The notes under the pieces: generated by a model
The model's input: the letters and a program-made list of their open reading frames with translations, nothing else
Told to the model about the DNA's origin: nothing
Database searches by the model: none
Translations under genes and position numbers: made by a program
In this document: one piece after another, positions 25,933 through 35,148 of the stretch
Position numbering within the stretch: position 1 is the first letter of the stretch
How the letters are laid out: the number at the start of each line of letters is the position of its first letter
Assembly: GCA_041648505.1 (NCBI GenBank)
Contig: JBAZOY010000003.1
Location: 30,667-94,666 of the forward strand
DNA: 64,000 bases
Reading direction: 5' to 3'
Origin: JBAZOY01 sp041648505
GTDB lineage: Bacteria; Desulfobacterota; Syntrophia; Syntrophales; CG2-30-49-12

Positions 25933-28632
25933 ATGAATGCCGAAAAAAAAGTAGATAAAGGAATGGAATATAGAGTACCACCCAACAAGTCAGGTTCAAC
26001 GGTTTCATGGTTGAACCGGATATTAATTCGGTTCTGGCGTGGTCTTCTTTTTTTTCTCGAAACAGTAGGCCTTTGCAGGCGGGAAGATATTGACCAGGCT
26101 GCCCAGGTGGCCAGGTTGAAACTCTATCACGCCGAATTCCGGAAGTTACTCTCCACAAACAACAGTTTTCTCGAAACCATAGCTGATCTGGAACACAAAC
26201 TCTTAAACAGGGAGCATATTGATCGCTCTTTTCTGAAACGGAGAGTCATGCGTACCATTGCCGATCTCCACACCATGGTGGAAAGCCTGAATGTCATATC
26301 TGAGAGTCATTATCCGGATTTGAGAAAGGTTCTGGAGCGTATCACGGCTAATCTGGGAAGACTGGTCGAGGATTCAAGCCCATCGGTGCCTGCTGAAATC
26401 GTGCTGGAGATCTCTGCGATCACCAGAAGTCATGCCGATTTGGTAGGTGGGAAGATGGCAAACCTTGGCGAAATAAGGAATGTCCTCCGCTTACCCACGC
26501 CGGACGGTTTTGTGGTTACTACCGAAGGCTTTCGACTGCTCATAGAAGAAGGCGGTATACGCTCCTGGGTGCAGGACAGGCACATGGAAATGGAACTCCT
26601 TTCGACAGAGGATCTAGCAAGGGTGAGTCGGGCACTGCGTGATAAAATAGAAAACGTAGGAATACCACTTCCTCTTAAGGAAACCATCTTCGGTCTTTAT
26701 GACCAGCTTGCCCTAAGAATTGGGTCGAATCCTTCCCTGGCAGTACGTTCCAGTGCCCTGGGTGAGGACAGCGATTTTTCATTCGCCGGCCAGTTCTTAT
26801 CCCTACTCAACGTAGGTCGAAATGAACTGTTCCTTGCCTATCTGCGCGTAGTGTCAAGCCTTTACTCTCCCGAAGCGATTCACTACCAGTTCCTCCACGG
26901 AATCTGGGGTGAGTCGGCGGAGATGGCAGTAGGATTTATCACCATGGTGGATGCCCGGGCAAGCGGGGTCGTCTTTTCGAAGGATCCCAACCAGCCTGAT
27001 TCAGGGCAGGTTTTGATTCAGGCTATTCACGGCTTGGGAGTACCCCTGGTGGAGGGAAGAACCTCACCTGAGAGCATCTTTGTCCCCAGAAAACTAGAGG
27101 AATACAGAATAATCCGGATACCTTCCCAACAGAAAAGCCGTCTCGTCATTTCACCGGACGCTGAGCTTAAAGAGGAAACGATTGTATCGGAGGAAACAGG
27201 ACAAGATTGTCTTACCGATGACGAAGCGCGGAAATTGGCACAATGGGCACTTGAACTGGAAGACCATTTCGGGGGTCCACAAGATATAGAGTGGGCAATT
27301 GATAAAGAACGGCAGATCATTATTCTCCAGTCTCGGCCTTTACGTCTTTCTAAGCGTATTACACCCACTGATCGTCCTTTAGAAGGTTTCCCCGTGCTGG
27401 TCAGAGGGGGAGAGGTAGCATGTCACGGCGTGGGCAGCGGACCAGCCATACACATAGCCGAAGATGGGAATATGGACAGCTTCCCCGAGGGAGGAATATT
27501 GGTTGCCAGACGATCTTCGCCCATGTTCATACGAGTTATGGGAAGAGCAGGGGCTATTATTACTGACTTTGGGAGTACCACCGGCCATATGGCTTCTCTG
27601 GCTCGAGAGTTTCGGGTGCCGACACTGCTGAATACCAAGGTAGCAACACGAGAAATTCCTCCGGGCGCGATAATCACAGTAGATGCAAACAACGGTTTTG
27701 TATACGGGGGCAGGGTTCCCTTTGCGGAGGGGAAAGAAATTATAGACCAAGAGGCTGATTCAAGAATACAAAAGCCATCCTCATCAACTTTTCTGCTCTT
27801 GGAAAAAGTTATCAAGTTTATTGCCCCTCTTTACCTTACCAATCCCCGTTCCCCTAAATTTGCTGTAGATAGGTGCAAGACCCTCCATGATCTGGCCCGT
27901 TATATCCATGAAAAGTCTTATGAAGAAATGTTCATGATGGGCAAGAAGGTGGGGAACCTCCGGGCATCCAGCTACCACTTGGATGTTTTCCTTCCCATTG
28001 ATCTCTACCTCATAGACCTCGGAGGCGGTGTTAAAGGAACATCAAGGGGGCGCAAGGTAAAGCCTTCACAGATCACCTCGGTACCCCTTGCCGCTCTCCT
28101 TAAAGGTATGTTGCACGAAAAGATACCCCGTTTCGGGCCGAGGCCCATGGACTTTCGGGGGTTATTTTCCATCATGATGCGCCACGCCGCGAACAGCCCG
28201 GAGATGGAATCAACTTTTCGTGATCCCTGCTATGCCCTTATTTCTGATAATTATCTTAACTACACGGCGAGGGTGGGGTATCACTTCAGCGTGGTAGATA
28301 CCTATTGCGGCAATACGCCAAATAAGAATTACATCAGCCTGACATTCAGGGGTGGAGCAGCGGATGCTACCCGCCGGGGTCGAAGGGCAAGAGCCATCGC
28401 CGGCATACTCAAGGAGTATGGTTTCTCTGTCGAAGTAAGCAACGATCTGGTCAATGCCCGTCTGGGCAAGGCAACCAGAGAGGAGACCATCAGTCAGCTG
28501 GAGATGATTGGAAGTCTCTTTCAGTTCTTCAGGCAGATGGATGTTGCCATGACCGATGAGGATTCCGTCCACCTGCTGAAGGAAGCCTTCCTGCGTGGTG
28601 ATTATGACCTTGAGAAAATTATGGACCGTTAA
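25933..28632 (+). CDS. Pyruvate,water dikinase-like protein with novel C-terminal domain (paralogue 2)
   Basis: 899 residues, same plan as the protein at 16999: helical N-terminal region with a hydrophobic stretch near 30-50 (ILIRFWRGLLFFLETVGL), ATP-grasp domain (GGKMANLGE, LAVRSSALGEDSDFSFAGQ, PQDIEWAI), phospho-histidine domain with the catalytic His at 552 in STTGHMASLAREF, and an unrecognised C-terminal domain of about 290 residues in place of the PEP barrel (TLHDLARYIHEKS, NYISLTFRGGAADATRRGRR). Conservation of the active His in both copies argues for real phosphotransfer. The 3' end overlaps a convergent receiver gene by 14 bp. Confidence 0.85.
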   Translation: MNAEKKVDKGMEYRVPPNKSGSTVSWLNRILIRFWRGLLFFLETVGLCRREDIDQAAQVARLKLYHAEFRKLLSTNNSFLETIADLEHKLLNREHIDRSFLKRRVMRTIADLHTMVESLNVISESHYPDLRKVLERITANLGRLVEDSSPSVPAEIVLEISAITRSHADLVGGKMANLGEIRNVLRLPTPDGFVVTTEGFRLLIEEGGIRSWVQDRHMEMELLSTEDLARVSRALRDKIENVGIPLPLKETIFGLYDQLALRIGSNPSLAVRSSALGEDSDFSFAGQFLSLLNVGRNELFLAYLRVVSSLYSPEAIHYQFLHGIWGESAEMAVGFITMVDARASGVVFSKDPNQPDSGQVLIQAIHGLGVPLVEGRTSPESIFVPRKLEEYRIIRIPSQQKSRLVISPDAELKEETIVSEETGQDCLTDDEARKLAQWALELEDHFGGPQDIEWAIDKERQIIILQSRPLRLSKRITPTDRPLEGFPVLVRGGEVACHGVGSGPAIHIAEDGNMDSFPEGGILVARRSSPMFIRVMGRAGAIITDFGSTTGHMASLAREFRVPTLLNTKVATREIPPGAIITVDANNGFVYGGRVPFAEGKEIIDQEADSRIQKPSSSTFLLLEKVIKFIAPLYLTNPRSPKFAVDRCKTLHDLARYIHEKSYEEMFMMGKKVGNLRASSYHLDVFLPIDLYLIDLGGGVKGTSRGRKVKPSQITSVPLAALLKGMLHEKIPRFGPRPMDFRGLFSIMMRHAANSPEMESTFRDPCYALISDNYLNYTARVGYHFSVVDTYCGNTPNKNYISLTFRGGAADATRRGRRARAIAGILKEYGFSVEVSNDLVNARLGKATREETISQLEMIGSLFQFFRQMDVAMTDEDSVHLLKEAFLRGDYDLEKIMDR

Positions 28633-29032
28633 TTTTTCTTTCCGCCACCTCTTTTGCTATAGCCCTTCGTTCGTTAGCATTCTCTATCGCGGAAACAAGC
28701 ATCTCCACAGGACACGGTTTGAGAAGAACATCCGTAGTGCCAATTTTGAGGGCCTCGGTCAGCCGTTCAATGTCTATATGGCCGGTCAAGAGGATTACCG
28801 GCGTAAGGGGATCTCGATCCCGAATTTCTTTCAGGGTCATCAGACCGTCCATCTCAGGCATTTTAAAATCTAAAACGATAACGTCGAATTCCTCATCGGA
28901 AAGTATGGCAAGGGCCGCAGACCCGCTGTGTGCAGCTTGGACCACCATCTCTCTCTTTTGCAGGACCTTAGTTAAGGATCCTACAAAGAGTCTCTCGTCA
29001 TCAATCAGGAGAACACGTATTAAAGTTGACAT
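28619..29032 (-). CDS. Single-domain response regulator
   Basis: Receiver of 137 residues on the opposite strand: VLLIDDERLF, phospho-acceptor in VIVLDFKMPEMDG, Thr in VILLTGHID, Lys in VLLKPCPVEM. It is third in a minus-strand set read kinase (29456), receiver (29044), receiver (28619). Its 3' end overlaps the end of the dikinase-like gene by 14 bp, so opposing transcription may interfere. No output domain. Confidence 0.9.
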   Translation of the reverse strand: MSTLIRVLLIDDERLFVGSLTKVLQKREMVVQAAHSGSAALAILSDEEFDVIVLDFKMPEMDGLMTLKEIRDRDPLTPVILLTGHIDIERLTEALKIGTTDVLLKPCPVEMLVSAIENANERRAIAKEVAERKINGP

Positions 29033-29043
29033 ACCATCCCTTC

Positions 29044-29454
29044 TTACCCGACGTAATTTTTTTGTTTGATTCTCTCTTCCTCGCTCAACTTTCTCTGATA
29101 TGCCTGGTGGACCTTTTCGTTGAGGTCATCAATACTGATCGGTTTCATAATAAAATCAAAAGCCCCTAACTGCATCCCTTCAACCCCTGATTCAATGGAC
29201 CCATGACCTGTAAGTATGACCACCTCTATAAGAGGCTCTTTTTTTTTAATTTCTTTCAGTGTATCAATGCCGTTCATCACCGGCATCTTCATATCGAGGA
29301 TCACCACGTCGAACTCTTTTTCCCCGATTGCACGGATAGCACTTGCCCCGTCATTTACAGCCATGACATCGTATCCTCTTTTAGTTAAAAGTTTTACAAT
29401 GTTGTTGGCAAAAGCTATCTCATCATCCACCAAGAGAATTCTGGGGCCTCTCAT
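29044..29454 (-). CDS. Single-domain response regulator
   Basis: Receiver of 136 residues: ILLVDDEIAF, phospho-acceptor in VVILDMKMPVMNG, Thr in VVILTGHGS, Lys in FIMKPISI, with a charged C-terminal tail. It begins one base after the end of the Cache kinase gene (29456), which makes the two a probable pair, and is followed by a second receiver 11 bp on. Confidence 0.9.
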   Translation of the reverse strand: MRGPRILLVDDEIAFANNIVKLLTKRGYDVMAVNDGASAIRAIGEKEFDVVILDMKMPVMNGIDTLKEIKKKEPLIEVVILTGHGSIESGVEGMQLGAFDFIMKPISIDDLNEKVHQAYQRKLSEEERIKQKNYVG

Positions 29455-29455
29455 T

Positions 29456-31258
29456 TTAGGCTCCTTTTTCTATAGAAGAGCTATTTTTTATGGAGACATT
29501 ATTCAAATTTTCATGAACATCAATAGATGGCCGGAAAGGGAGGAAGATACTGAATCGGGTTCCCTCTCCCATCTTACTCTGCACAGAAATGTCACCCCCC
29601 AAACGCTTGACGGTGCTGTAGGAGATGGAAAGCCCCAATCCGGTCCCTCTTCCGACGGACTTTGTGGTGAAAAAAGGATCGAATATTTTTCCCATATTCT
29701 CGGGGGAAATACCAGAACCTGTATCGCCGACGATAATTTCCACTCCCTGAGATTGATTGTTGGAACGGGTAGTGATACTGATGGTTCCGTAAGGTTTCCC
29801 CTCATGGGCGTCAATAGCATTGGTGATGAGGTTTAAAAATACCTGTTGAAGCTGGGAGGGATCGGAAAGTAGGAGGGGTAGACCTTTTTCCATGTCAGTG
29901 GAAAACTGAATCCCCATTCCTTTTGCCCTTCCCTCCATAAGCTGGATAACTTCCTCAAGAAAAAGATTTATGTTTACCGTCTCCGTGCGGGATTTGGTGC
30001 GGCGGGAAAACCTGAGAAGGTTCTGGGTAATGAGGCTACAGCGCTGCACTTGGGCATCTATCTGAGATAGGGATGCAAATAATTCTATTTTGAATTTCTC
30101 ATCCATGATCAGTGCTTCCTCAACCGAATCTCTGATCACCTGGTTTTCAGTCAGGATGATGGCCAGAGGATTATTGATCTCATGGGCCACTCCTGCAGAG
30201 AGTTCGCCCAGGGAAGCTAATTTGCTCGCCTGGACTAGCTGCCTGTTCAGCTGATCTGTCTTTTCGTCCCGCTTTTTTATAACCTTAATCATGTACCGGG
30301 TAGAGATAACAGAAATGATAAAGATGAGTATAAGGCTCAACTGGAGGAAGATTAAGGCGGCGCGATTGGCATGGTTAACATCCTTGAAGGCTTCGGAATA
30401 ATCCTGTTTTATCACCAGCCTCCAACGGGGATTTTTAAGCCAGGCATAGGCTACGAACTGGCGAGGGAATTGTTGACTCGGATCATCTTTGTCGGCATCT
30501 AAGATCCCGATTCCCATTTCCTCATGAAAAAACTTTGCCGGCAGGGGGGCCTTCTCCATAATCTTACCGCTGAAACGAGGGGTAGTTTGCAAAATTCCTT
30601 CTCGGTTGGAAAGATATACGTCACCGGTTCTGCCCATCTTGACGTTTTCAACAAGGGAACGAAAATATTCCGTATCTATACTTGCCCTTAAAATCCATTT
30701 TCTGTTTCCATCGGATCGGAGGACAGCAATGATGAAGTGTGGAGCCTTGCGAAACCCCAGAAACATATCACTGATGTAAATTCCTTTTTTCATGACTTCT
30801 TTAAACCAGAAAGTCTGGGAATAGTTTTTCCCCATCAAATCATAAGGGCCAATATAGGCCAGATGTCTACCCTTGTCGTCAATAACCCCTAAGTCCGTAA
30901 AAAACCAATCTTCTCGATTTATGACGTTGAAAATACGTCTAAGATTTAGCGGTCTTCGTAGAAAATCGAGAGAATTGGTAAAAGCCACTACTTGTAGATC
31001 GGAAGTTCGTTCCTTTAAAAACAGTTCTATTATCCTTCGATGGTATTCAACCTGGCTTTTAAAATAGCTCTCCATACGCGTCCTGGAAAATCCCGAGTAG
31101 TAGATGTGAATACCCAAACCAACTAGGAAAAGGGGAACCAGAAGACATACGGTGGTAAGGAATACAAATCTGCGATGTAATGTAGAATAATGATCTTTTC
31201 TCTCTTTTACTTCCTTGGCCTGATTTGTATTTACCACAGTTTCCGACTTAAGTTTCAT
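29456..31258 (-). CDS. Cache-domain sensor histidine kinase
   Basis: 600 residues when started at the ATG at 31258 (MKLKSETV). A longer reading from 31393 is possible but adds an atypical hydrophobic and Cys-rich start. A membrane segment near 29-50, a periplasmic double-Cache-like domain with ISDMFLG and HFIIAV, a second membrane segment near 303-325, H-box VAHEINNPLAI (His359), N-box LNLITNAIDAHEG, and G-boxes DTGSGIS and GRGTGLGLSI. It is the third member of the Cache kinase family in this block. It is coupled to two receivers downstream on the same strand. Confidence 0.9.
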   Translation of the reverse strand: MKLKSETVVNTNQAKEVKERKDHYSTLHRRFVFLTTVCLLVPLFLVGLGIHIYYSGFSRTRMESYFKSQVEYHRRIIELFLKERTSDLQVVAFTNSLDFLRRPLNLRRIFNVINREDWFFTDLGVIDDKGRHLAYIGPYDLMGKNYSQTFWFKEVMKKGIYISDMFLGFRKAPHFIIAVLRSDGNRKWILRASIDTEYFRSLVENVKMGRTGDVYLSNREGILQTTPRFSGKIMEKAPLPAKFFHEEMGIGILDADKDDPSQQFPRQFVAYAWLKNPRWRLVIKQDYSEAFKDVNHANRAALIFLQLSLILIFIISVISTRYMIKVIKKRDEKTDQLNRQLVQASKLASLGELSAGVAHEINNPLAIILTENQVIRDSVEEALIMDEKFKIELFASLSQIDAQVQRCSLITQNLLRFSRRTKSRTETVNINLFLEEVIQLMEGRAKGMGIQFSTDMEKGLPLLLSDPSQLQQVFLNLITNAIDAHEGKPYGTISITTRSNNQSQGVEIIVGDTGSGISPENMGKIFDPFFTTKSVGRGTGLGLSISYSTVKRLGGDISVQSKMGEGTRFSIFLPFRPSIDVHENLNNVSIKNSSSIEKGA

Positions 31259-31705
31259 GGATGGATTTTTTTTAAAAAATGTTAACCCTGAGGAGAAAAG
31301 TCGCCACTTCAATATAACCGTAGGTACATTTCTACAATTTTTACAGCACGCAACTAATATGCCAGAGATGGGGAAAGTAATTAAAACCCACATGCTCTAC
31401 ATTATGGGGACTCTGGTGGGCGGGAAATATTGTGAGGATTGAAAAATAATCAATCAAGGTAGAAACCTTCGTTAAGACAGAGAACATTTAATTTTTCCAG
31501 TTCCTCCATTAAACAACAAGAACCTTCCATTTACAGGTTGTAAAAAAACCTGACACCCCTCCGGCAGAAGAGACCTTTCCTTATGGTCAGGAATAAAAGG
31601 AATAACACCCATTGCTTCGCTAAACAGATATTTAGGAGGCATCAGTTCAGAAAGGAATAACACGAGTCCATGGTGGCAGTTAGAAGGTGCTGGTTTTCTT
31701 TGGTA
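31259..31705. other. Gap between signalling block and qmoC
   Basis: No credible gene is seen in these 447 bp. Short open frames on both strands lack ribosome sites and do not resemble proteins I know. It holds one copy of the dispersed 26-bp repeat (31530-31555) and lies downstream of qmoC, so it should contain the end of the qmo transcript. I see no classic hairpin with T-run directly behind the qmoC stop. Confidence 0.5.
31530..31555 (+). repeat. 26-bp dispersed repeat, copy B
   Basis: Matches 22577-22602 at 25 of 26 bases. Here the core is a perfect 6-bp stem, CAGGTT and AACCTG, around seven bases. It is 150 bp beyond the qmoC stop, at the border between the sulfate-respiration island and the signalling block. 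There is no T-run behind it, so a terminator is not obvious. Confidence 0.55.
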
Positions 31706-32836
31706 TTAAGCCTCCCTTTGTGAATAGCTTGAGTAAACCATAGCAACAGATCTATAAATTATATGTGCGAATTTAGAGAAAGGCAGATAGGCAAGGAGAT
31801 AAAATACCAGGACCAAGTGAATGAAGTAGAGCCAGTAGGCCAAAACGGCAATATCTGCAAGTCTCGTGACTTCGGTAAGTATACCCGAAATCGCTACCAT
31901 ATAGATCATGATGATAAATACCCAGTCAAAATATGTACTTTTGCTTTTACCATCCACTTCTTTTAATCTATTGGAAATCACCAGTGTACAACCGATAAAA
32001 AGGGAGATCGCCCCCAGGTTGGCCAGGATCTTTACCGGGTTATACAGGGAGAGGGGGAGTTCCGCATGAAGTAAGTACACCCCTAAGGCTACCATTCCCG
32101 TCACTGCCGCCAAGGCGATAAACCCGTAAAAGATCAACATGTGGGCAAGGTATCTGAAACTGCTTCTCTCACACTTCTGAAACCGGGAGTGTTTGAAGAT
32201 TTCTACTAGAGTAGGAATTACATGCATTTTTACAAGCTCACCTGTTGATGTGCCTTGAGATTTAATGGGATGAGCACCGATCTTAAGACCTTCCCAGAAT
32301 CGTGATACCCCCATTATAATTGACACAACGACTAAAATCGCAACGACACTAAAGACAGGATCCACAATGCTATGGGGAAGAAATTTTGCAAACACGATCT
32401 CACCCTCGGGTATATTAAGGTGACCTGTAACCCCCATAAGAAACAGCAAAAGGATAACCGGAAAGGCAAGGAGAAGAGGAAGATACGTTGCCTTACCGAG
32501 AGCCTTACCCAAAAACTGCGGCCAGGCATAGTGCATAAAACTGTAATTTCTTATCGCGGCAAGAACATCCCCAGGCTTTGCCCCCCGTGGACAGTAAGTG
32601 GAACAATCGTTACATTGATGGCAGAGCCAAACATCAGGATCATTGACAAGCCTCTCCTTTAGCCCCCAAGAAGCCCAGATCATTTCTTTCCTTGGGAAAG
32701 GTTTTTTATCCGGGGTTAGATTGCATACAACAGAACACGTGGCGCATTGAAAACACTTTTTCAGTGTATCTCCCCCAAACCCCTCCATTTGCTTAACAAA
32801 ATCTATATCAGGTTCTATGAGCTGTCTATCTGCCAT
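31706..32836 (-). CDS. qmoC: QmoC, quinone-interacting membrane oxidoreductase subunit C
   Basis: 376 residues: an N-terminal HdrC-like domain with two [4Fe-4S] motifs (CFQCATCSVVC and CHQCNDCSTYCP) fused to a cytochrome b-type membrane domain of about six helices. It is the membrane anchor and quinol-oxidising subunit of QmoABC, which passes electrons to APS reductase. The length and fusion match the family. It is last in qmoA-qmoB-qmoC with a GAGGTGG ribosome site and a 64-bp gap from qmoB. Confidence 0.96.
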   Translation of the reverse strand: MADRQLIEPDIDFVKQMEGFGGDTLKKCFQCATCSVVCNLTPDKKPFPRKEMIWASWGLKERLVNDPDVWLCHQCNDCSTYCPRGAKPGDVLAAIRNYSFMHYAWPQFLGKALGKATYLPLLLAFPVILLLFLMGVTGHLNIPEGEIVFAKFLPHSIVDPVFSVVAILVVVSIIMGVSRFWEGLKIGAHPIKSQGTSTGELVKMHVIPTLVEIFKHSRFQKCERSSFRYLAHMLIFYGFIALAAVTGMVALGVYLLHAELPLSLYNPVKILANLGAISLFIGCTLVISNRLKEVDGKSKSTYFDWVFIIMIYMVAISGILTEVTRLADIAVLAYWLYFIHLVLVFYLLAYLPFSKFAHIIYRSVAMVYSSYSQREA

Positions 32837-32900
32837 TTTTCCACCTCTTTTATTCGGACCTTTATTGCCGGTCCTCCCTCCCTGTTACTAATTGAAATTT

Positions 32901-35144
32901 TTAGAAACCCTTATAGGGGTTTGGACCAACCTCTTTTATCTTTTCGAGGAAATCATCGAAGATCCCCGGCAGTTTATCGTATTCGTCAAGGGAAAGTTCC
33001 AGAATACGTATCCTTTCAGACTCAAGAGAAAGCCTGTCCAGCGTTTCTTTGATCTTTGACATTCTGGTATTTGCCAGCTCGCTTCCCTTTATGAAGTGAC
33101 ATTGATAATCATCGCCGTATTTGCATCCTATCAGAATAATCCCATCTATACCCTTGGAAAGGGCATCGGCGAGCCATACAAGATTAATGTTGCCCAGACA
33201 TCTTAAGGGAATAACCCTGATATAAGGATTATAGGTGAGATGTTTCTGGCCCACAATATCCAGGGCAGGATAGGCATCGTTCTCGCAGAGAAATGCCACA
33301 ACTCTCGGTTTTTCTTCATCCTCATCAGGGACCTCTACAGCCTTAACCATGGAACCGATAATATCCACTGAATAGTCCTTGAAAGAGATGATCCTTTCCG
33401 GACAAGAGCCCATGCAGATACCGCACCTTCTACATCTGGTTGGGTTAGGTAATGGGTTACCCTTTTCATCCTCGTTATACGCACCAAAGGGACACTCCTC
33501 CGTACATCTCTTACACTGGGTACATCTGGACATGTATAATTCCGGGAAACTCATATCCCCGGCTCTCGGATGAAGAGCTTTTCCCTGATCGGTTAGTTCA
33601 ACGCACTGTATAGCCTTTAATGCAGCCCCTGTTGCATCGTCCATACAGGATGCGCTATCCATAGGTTGCCTTACACATCCGGCGGTGTAAATACCGGTTC
33701 TTCGTGTTTCATAAGGAAAGCATATATAGTGTGAATCAGGGAATCCGTATCTAAGAGCCGGCGGTTCCGGTCCTTGTCTGTATGCAAGATTTAGAGTGTC
33801 CGATGGGATAATGGTATCCGGAGGAAGCTCTACTTCTTCCTTCTTCTCCTTACATGACTCCTCTGTCGTCCCTTGTGATAGTATTTCTTTCATCTTAATC
33901 CCAGCTGCGGGCACCATCCCTGTTGCCAGGACAACCATCTCCGCCTTTAACTGTATATTTTCACCTAAGAGGGTGTTGTCTACATCAATAACAAGATTCT
34001 TTTCATTATCCTCAGAAATGCCGGTAATTTCACCCTTTGTCAGAAAAATACCGGGGTCCTCCTGGACTTTCTTATAAAAGATTTCATGCTGAGCTATGGT
34101 TCTAATATCCTTGTATATAATATAAACCTTTGCATCAGCGTCCTTCTCTCTTATATACTTGGCCTGTTTCAGCGAGGTAAGGCAACAATATGAGGAGCAG
34201 TAGGGAAGGTGATCTTTATCTCTAGAACCTGCACACTGGATAAAGACATAGCTCTTGGCTTCCTTTCCATCAGAGGGACGTGCAAACTTGCCCTTGCAAG
34301 CCATTTCTTCAACCATGATGCCCGTTACGACATTGGTATACTTACCAAAGCCTAAAGAATCAAGTTTAGTGGCATCATACGGTTGCCAACCGGTGGCCTC
34401 CACAATAGCTCCCACTTTTACCGTCTCCGAGTTACCGTTCTGACTGATAGTAACATCGAATAAACCTGGAGACCCGGCTGTCTTTTCTATCTTCGCTCCT
34501 GTGTAAACCTTGATATTCTCGAGAGACATCACTTCTTTGATCTTTTCTTCAATTCCTGTGGGCTGGAGTTCAAGATAAGGAGGGCTCTTCGGGTATTGCT
34601 TCCAGAGCTTCTTCATCCATCCTCCCAGTTCAGGAGCCTTTTCCACCAGAACAACATCATATCCGGCGGTTGCCGCTTCGATTGCCGATGTCATTCCCGT
34701 TATTCCACCACCGACGACAAGAATTGTCTTATTGAATTCATCTTTACTACGATAAGGTTCCAAGGGGGCCATCTTCTGTGCCTTAATGATCCCCATCCTC
34801 ATATAGTCTTCCGCCAGCATCTGCGTATCTTCATCATTGGCGGGATGGCACCAGATAACATGCTCCCTCAGATTTACCCTTTCCATGGAAATGACGGTAG
34901 GATCGTACGTAAAGACATCGGCCTTTTCTCTTGGTGAGCAGGCAGCGATAACAACCGTATTTACCCCTTCATTTTCTATATCGCTATTTATAAGGGAAGA
35001 CCCCTCTTTGCCGCATAACATAGGGTGATTCTTACACAGGGGAACTTTGTATTCAGAAGTTGCTACTTTTGCAAGAGCATCAACATCAAGCGATTCCCCG
35101 ATTTCGCAACCAGTGCAGATATAAACCACGATCTTCTTATCCAT
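32901..35144 (-). CDS. qmoB: QmoB, HdrA/MvhD-like flavoprotein subunit
   Basis: 747 residues. An FAD-binding HdrA-like part has the dinucleotide motif VVGGGITGMTSAIEAATAG near 145. Two ferredoxin motifs follow (CTQCKRCTEECPFG and CRRCGICMGSCPE), and a C-terminal MvhD-like domain carries conserved cysteines (ALFCEN-like and IPLRCLGN). It is the cytoplasmic electron-transfer subunit of QmoABC between quinone and APS reductase. It starts 4 bp after qmoA behind GAGGAGG. All expected motifs are present. Confidence 0.96.
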   Translation of the reverse strand: MDKKIVVYICTGCEIGESLDVDALAKVATSEYKVPLCKNHPMLCGKEGSSLINSDIENEGVNTVVIAACSPREKADVFTYDPTVISMERVNLREHVIWCHPANDEDTQMLAEDYMRMGIIKAQKMAPLEPYRSKDEFNKTILVVGGGITGMTSAIEAATAGYDVVLVEKAPELGGWMKKLWKQYPKSPPYLELQPTGIEEKIKEVMSLENIKVYTGAKIEKTAGSPGLFDVTISQNGNSETVKVGAIVEATGWQPYDATKLDSLGFGKYTNVVTGIMVEEMACKGKFARPSDGKEAKSYVFIQCAGSRDKDHLPYCSSYCCLTSLKQAKYIREKDADAKVYIIYKDIRTIAQHEIFYKKVQEDPGIFLTKGEITGISEDNEKNLVIDVDNTLLGENIQLKAEMVVLATGMVPAAGIKMKEILSQGTTEESCKEKKEEVELPPDTIIPSDTLNLAYRQGPEPPALRYGFPDSHYICFPYETRRTGIYTAGCVRQPMDSASCMDDATGAALKAIQCVELTDQGKALHPRAGDMSFPELYMSRCTQCKRCTEECPFGAYNEDEKGNPLPNPTRCRRCGICMGSCPERIISFKDYSVDIIGSMVKAVEVPDEDEEKPRVVAFLCENDAYPALDIVGQKHLTYNPYIRVIPLRCLGNINLVWLADALSKGIDGIILIGCKYGDDYQCHFIKGSELANTRMSKIKETLDRLSLESERIRILELSLDEYDKLPGIFDDFLEKIKEVGPNPYKGF

Positions 35145-35148
35145 ATAG

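Noticed and set aside
31472..31663. 63-codon frame behind qmoC on the minus strand
   Set aside because: No ribosome site, composition unlike the neighbours and it contains the dispersed repeat; not treated as a gene.
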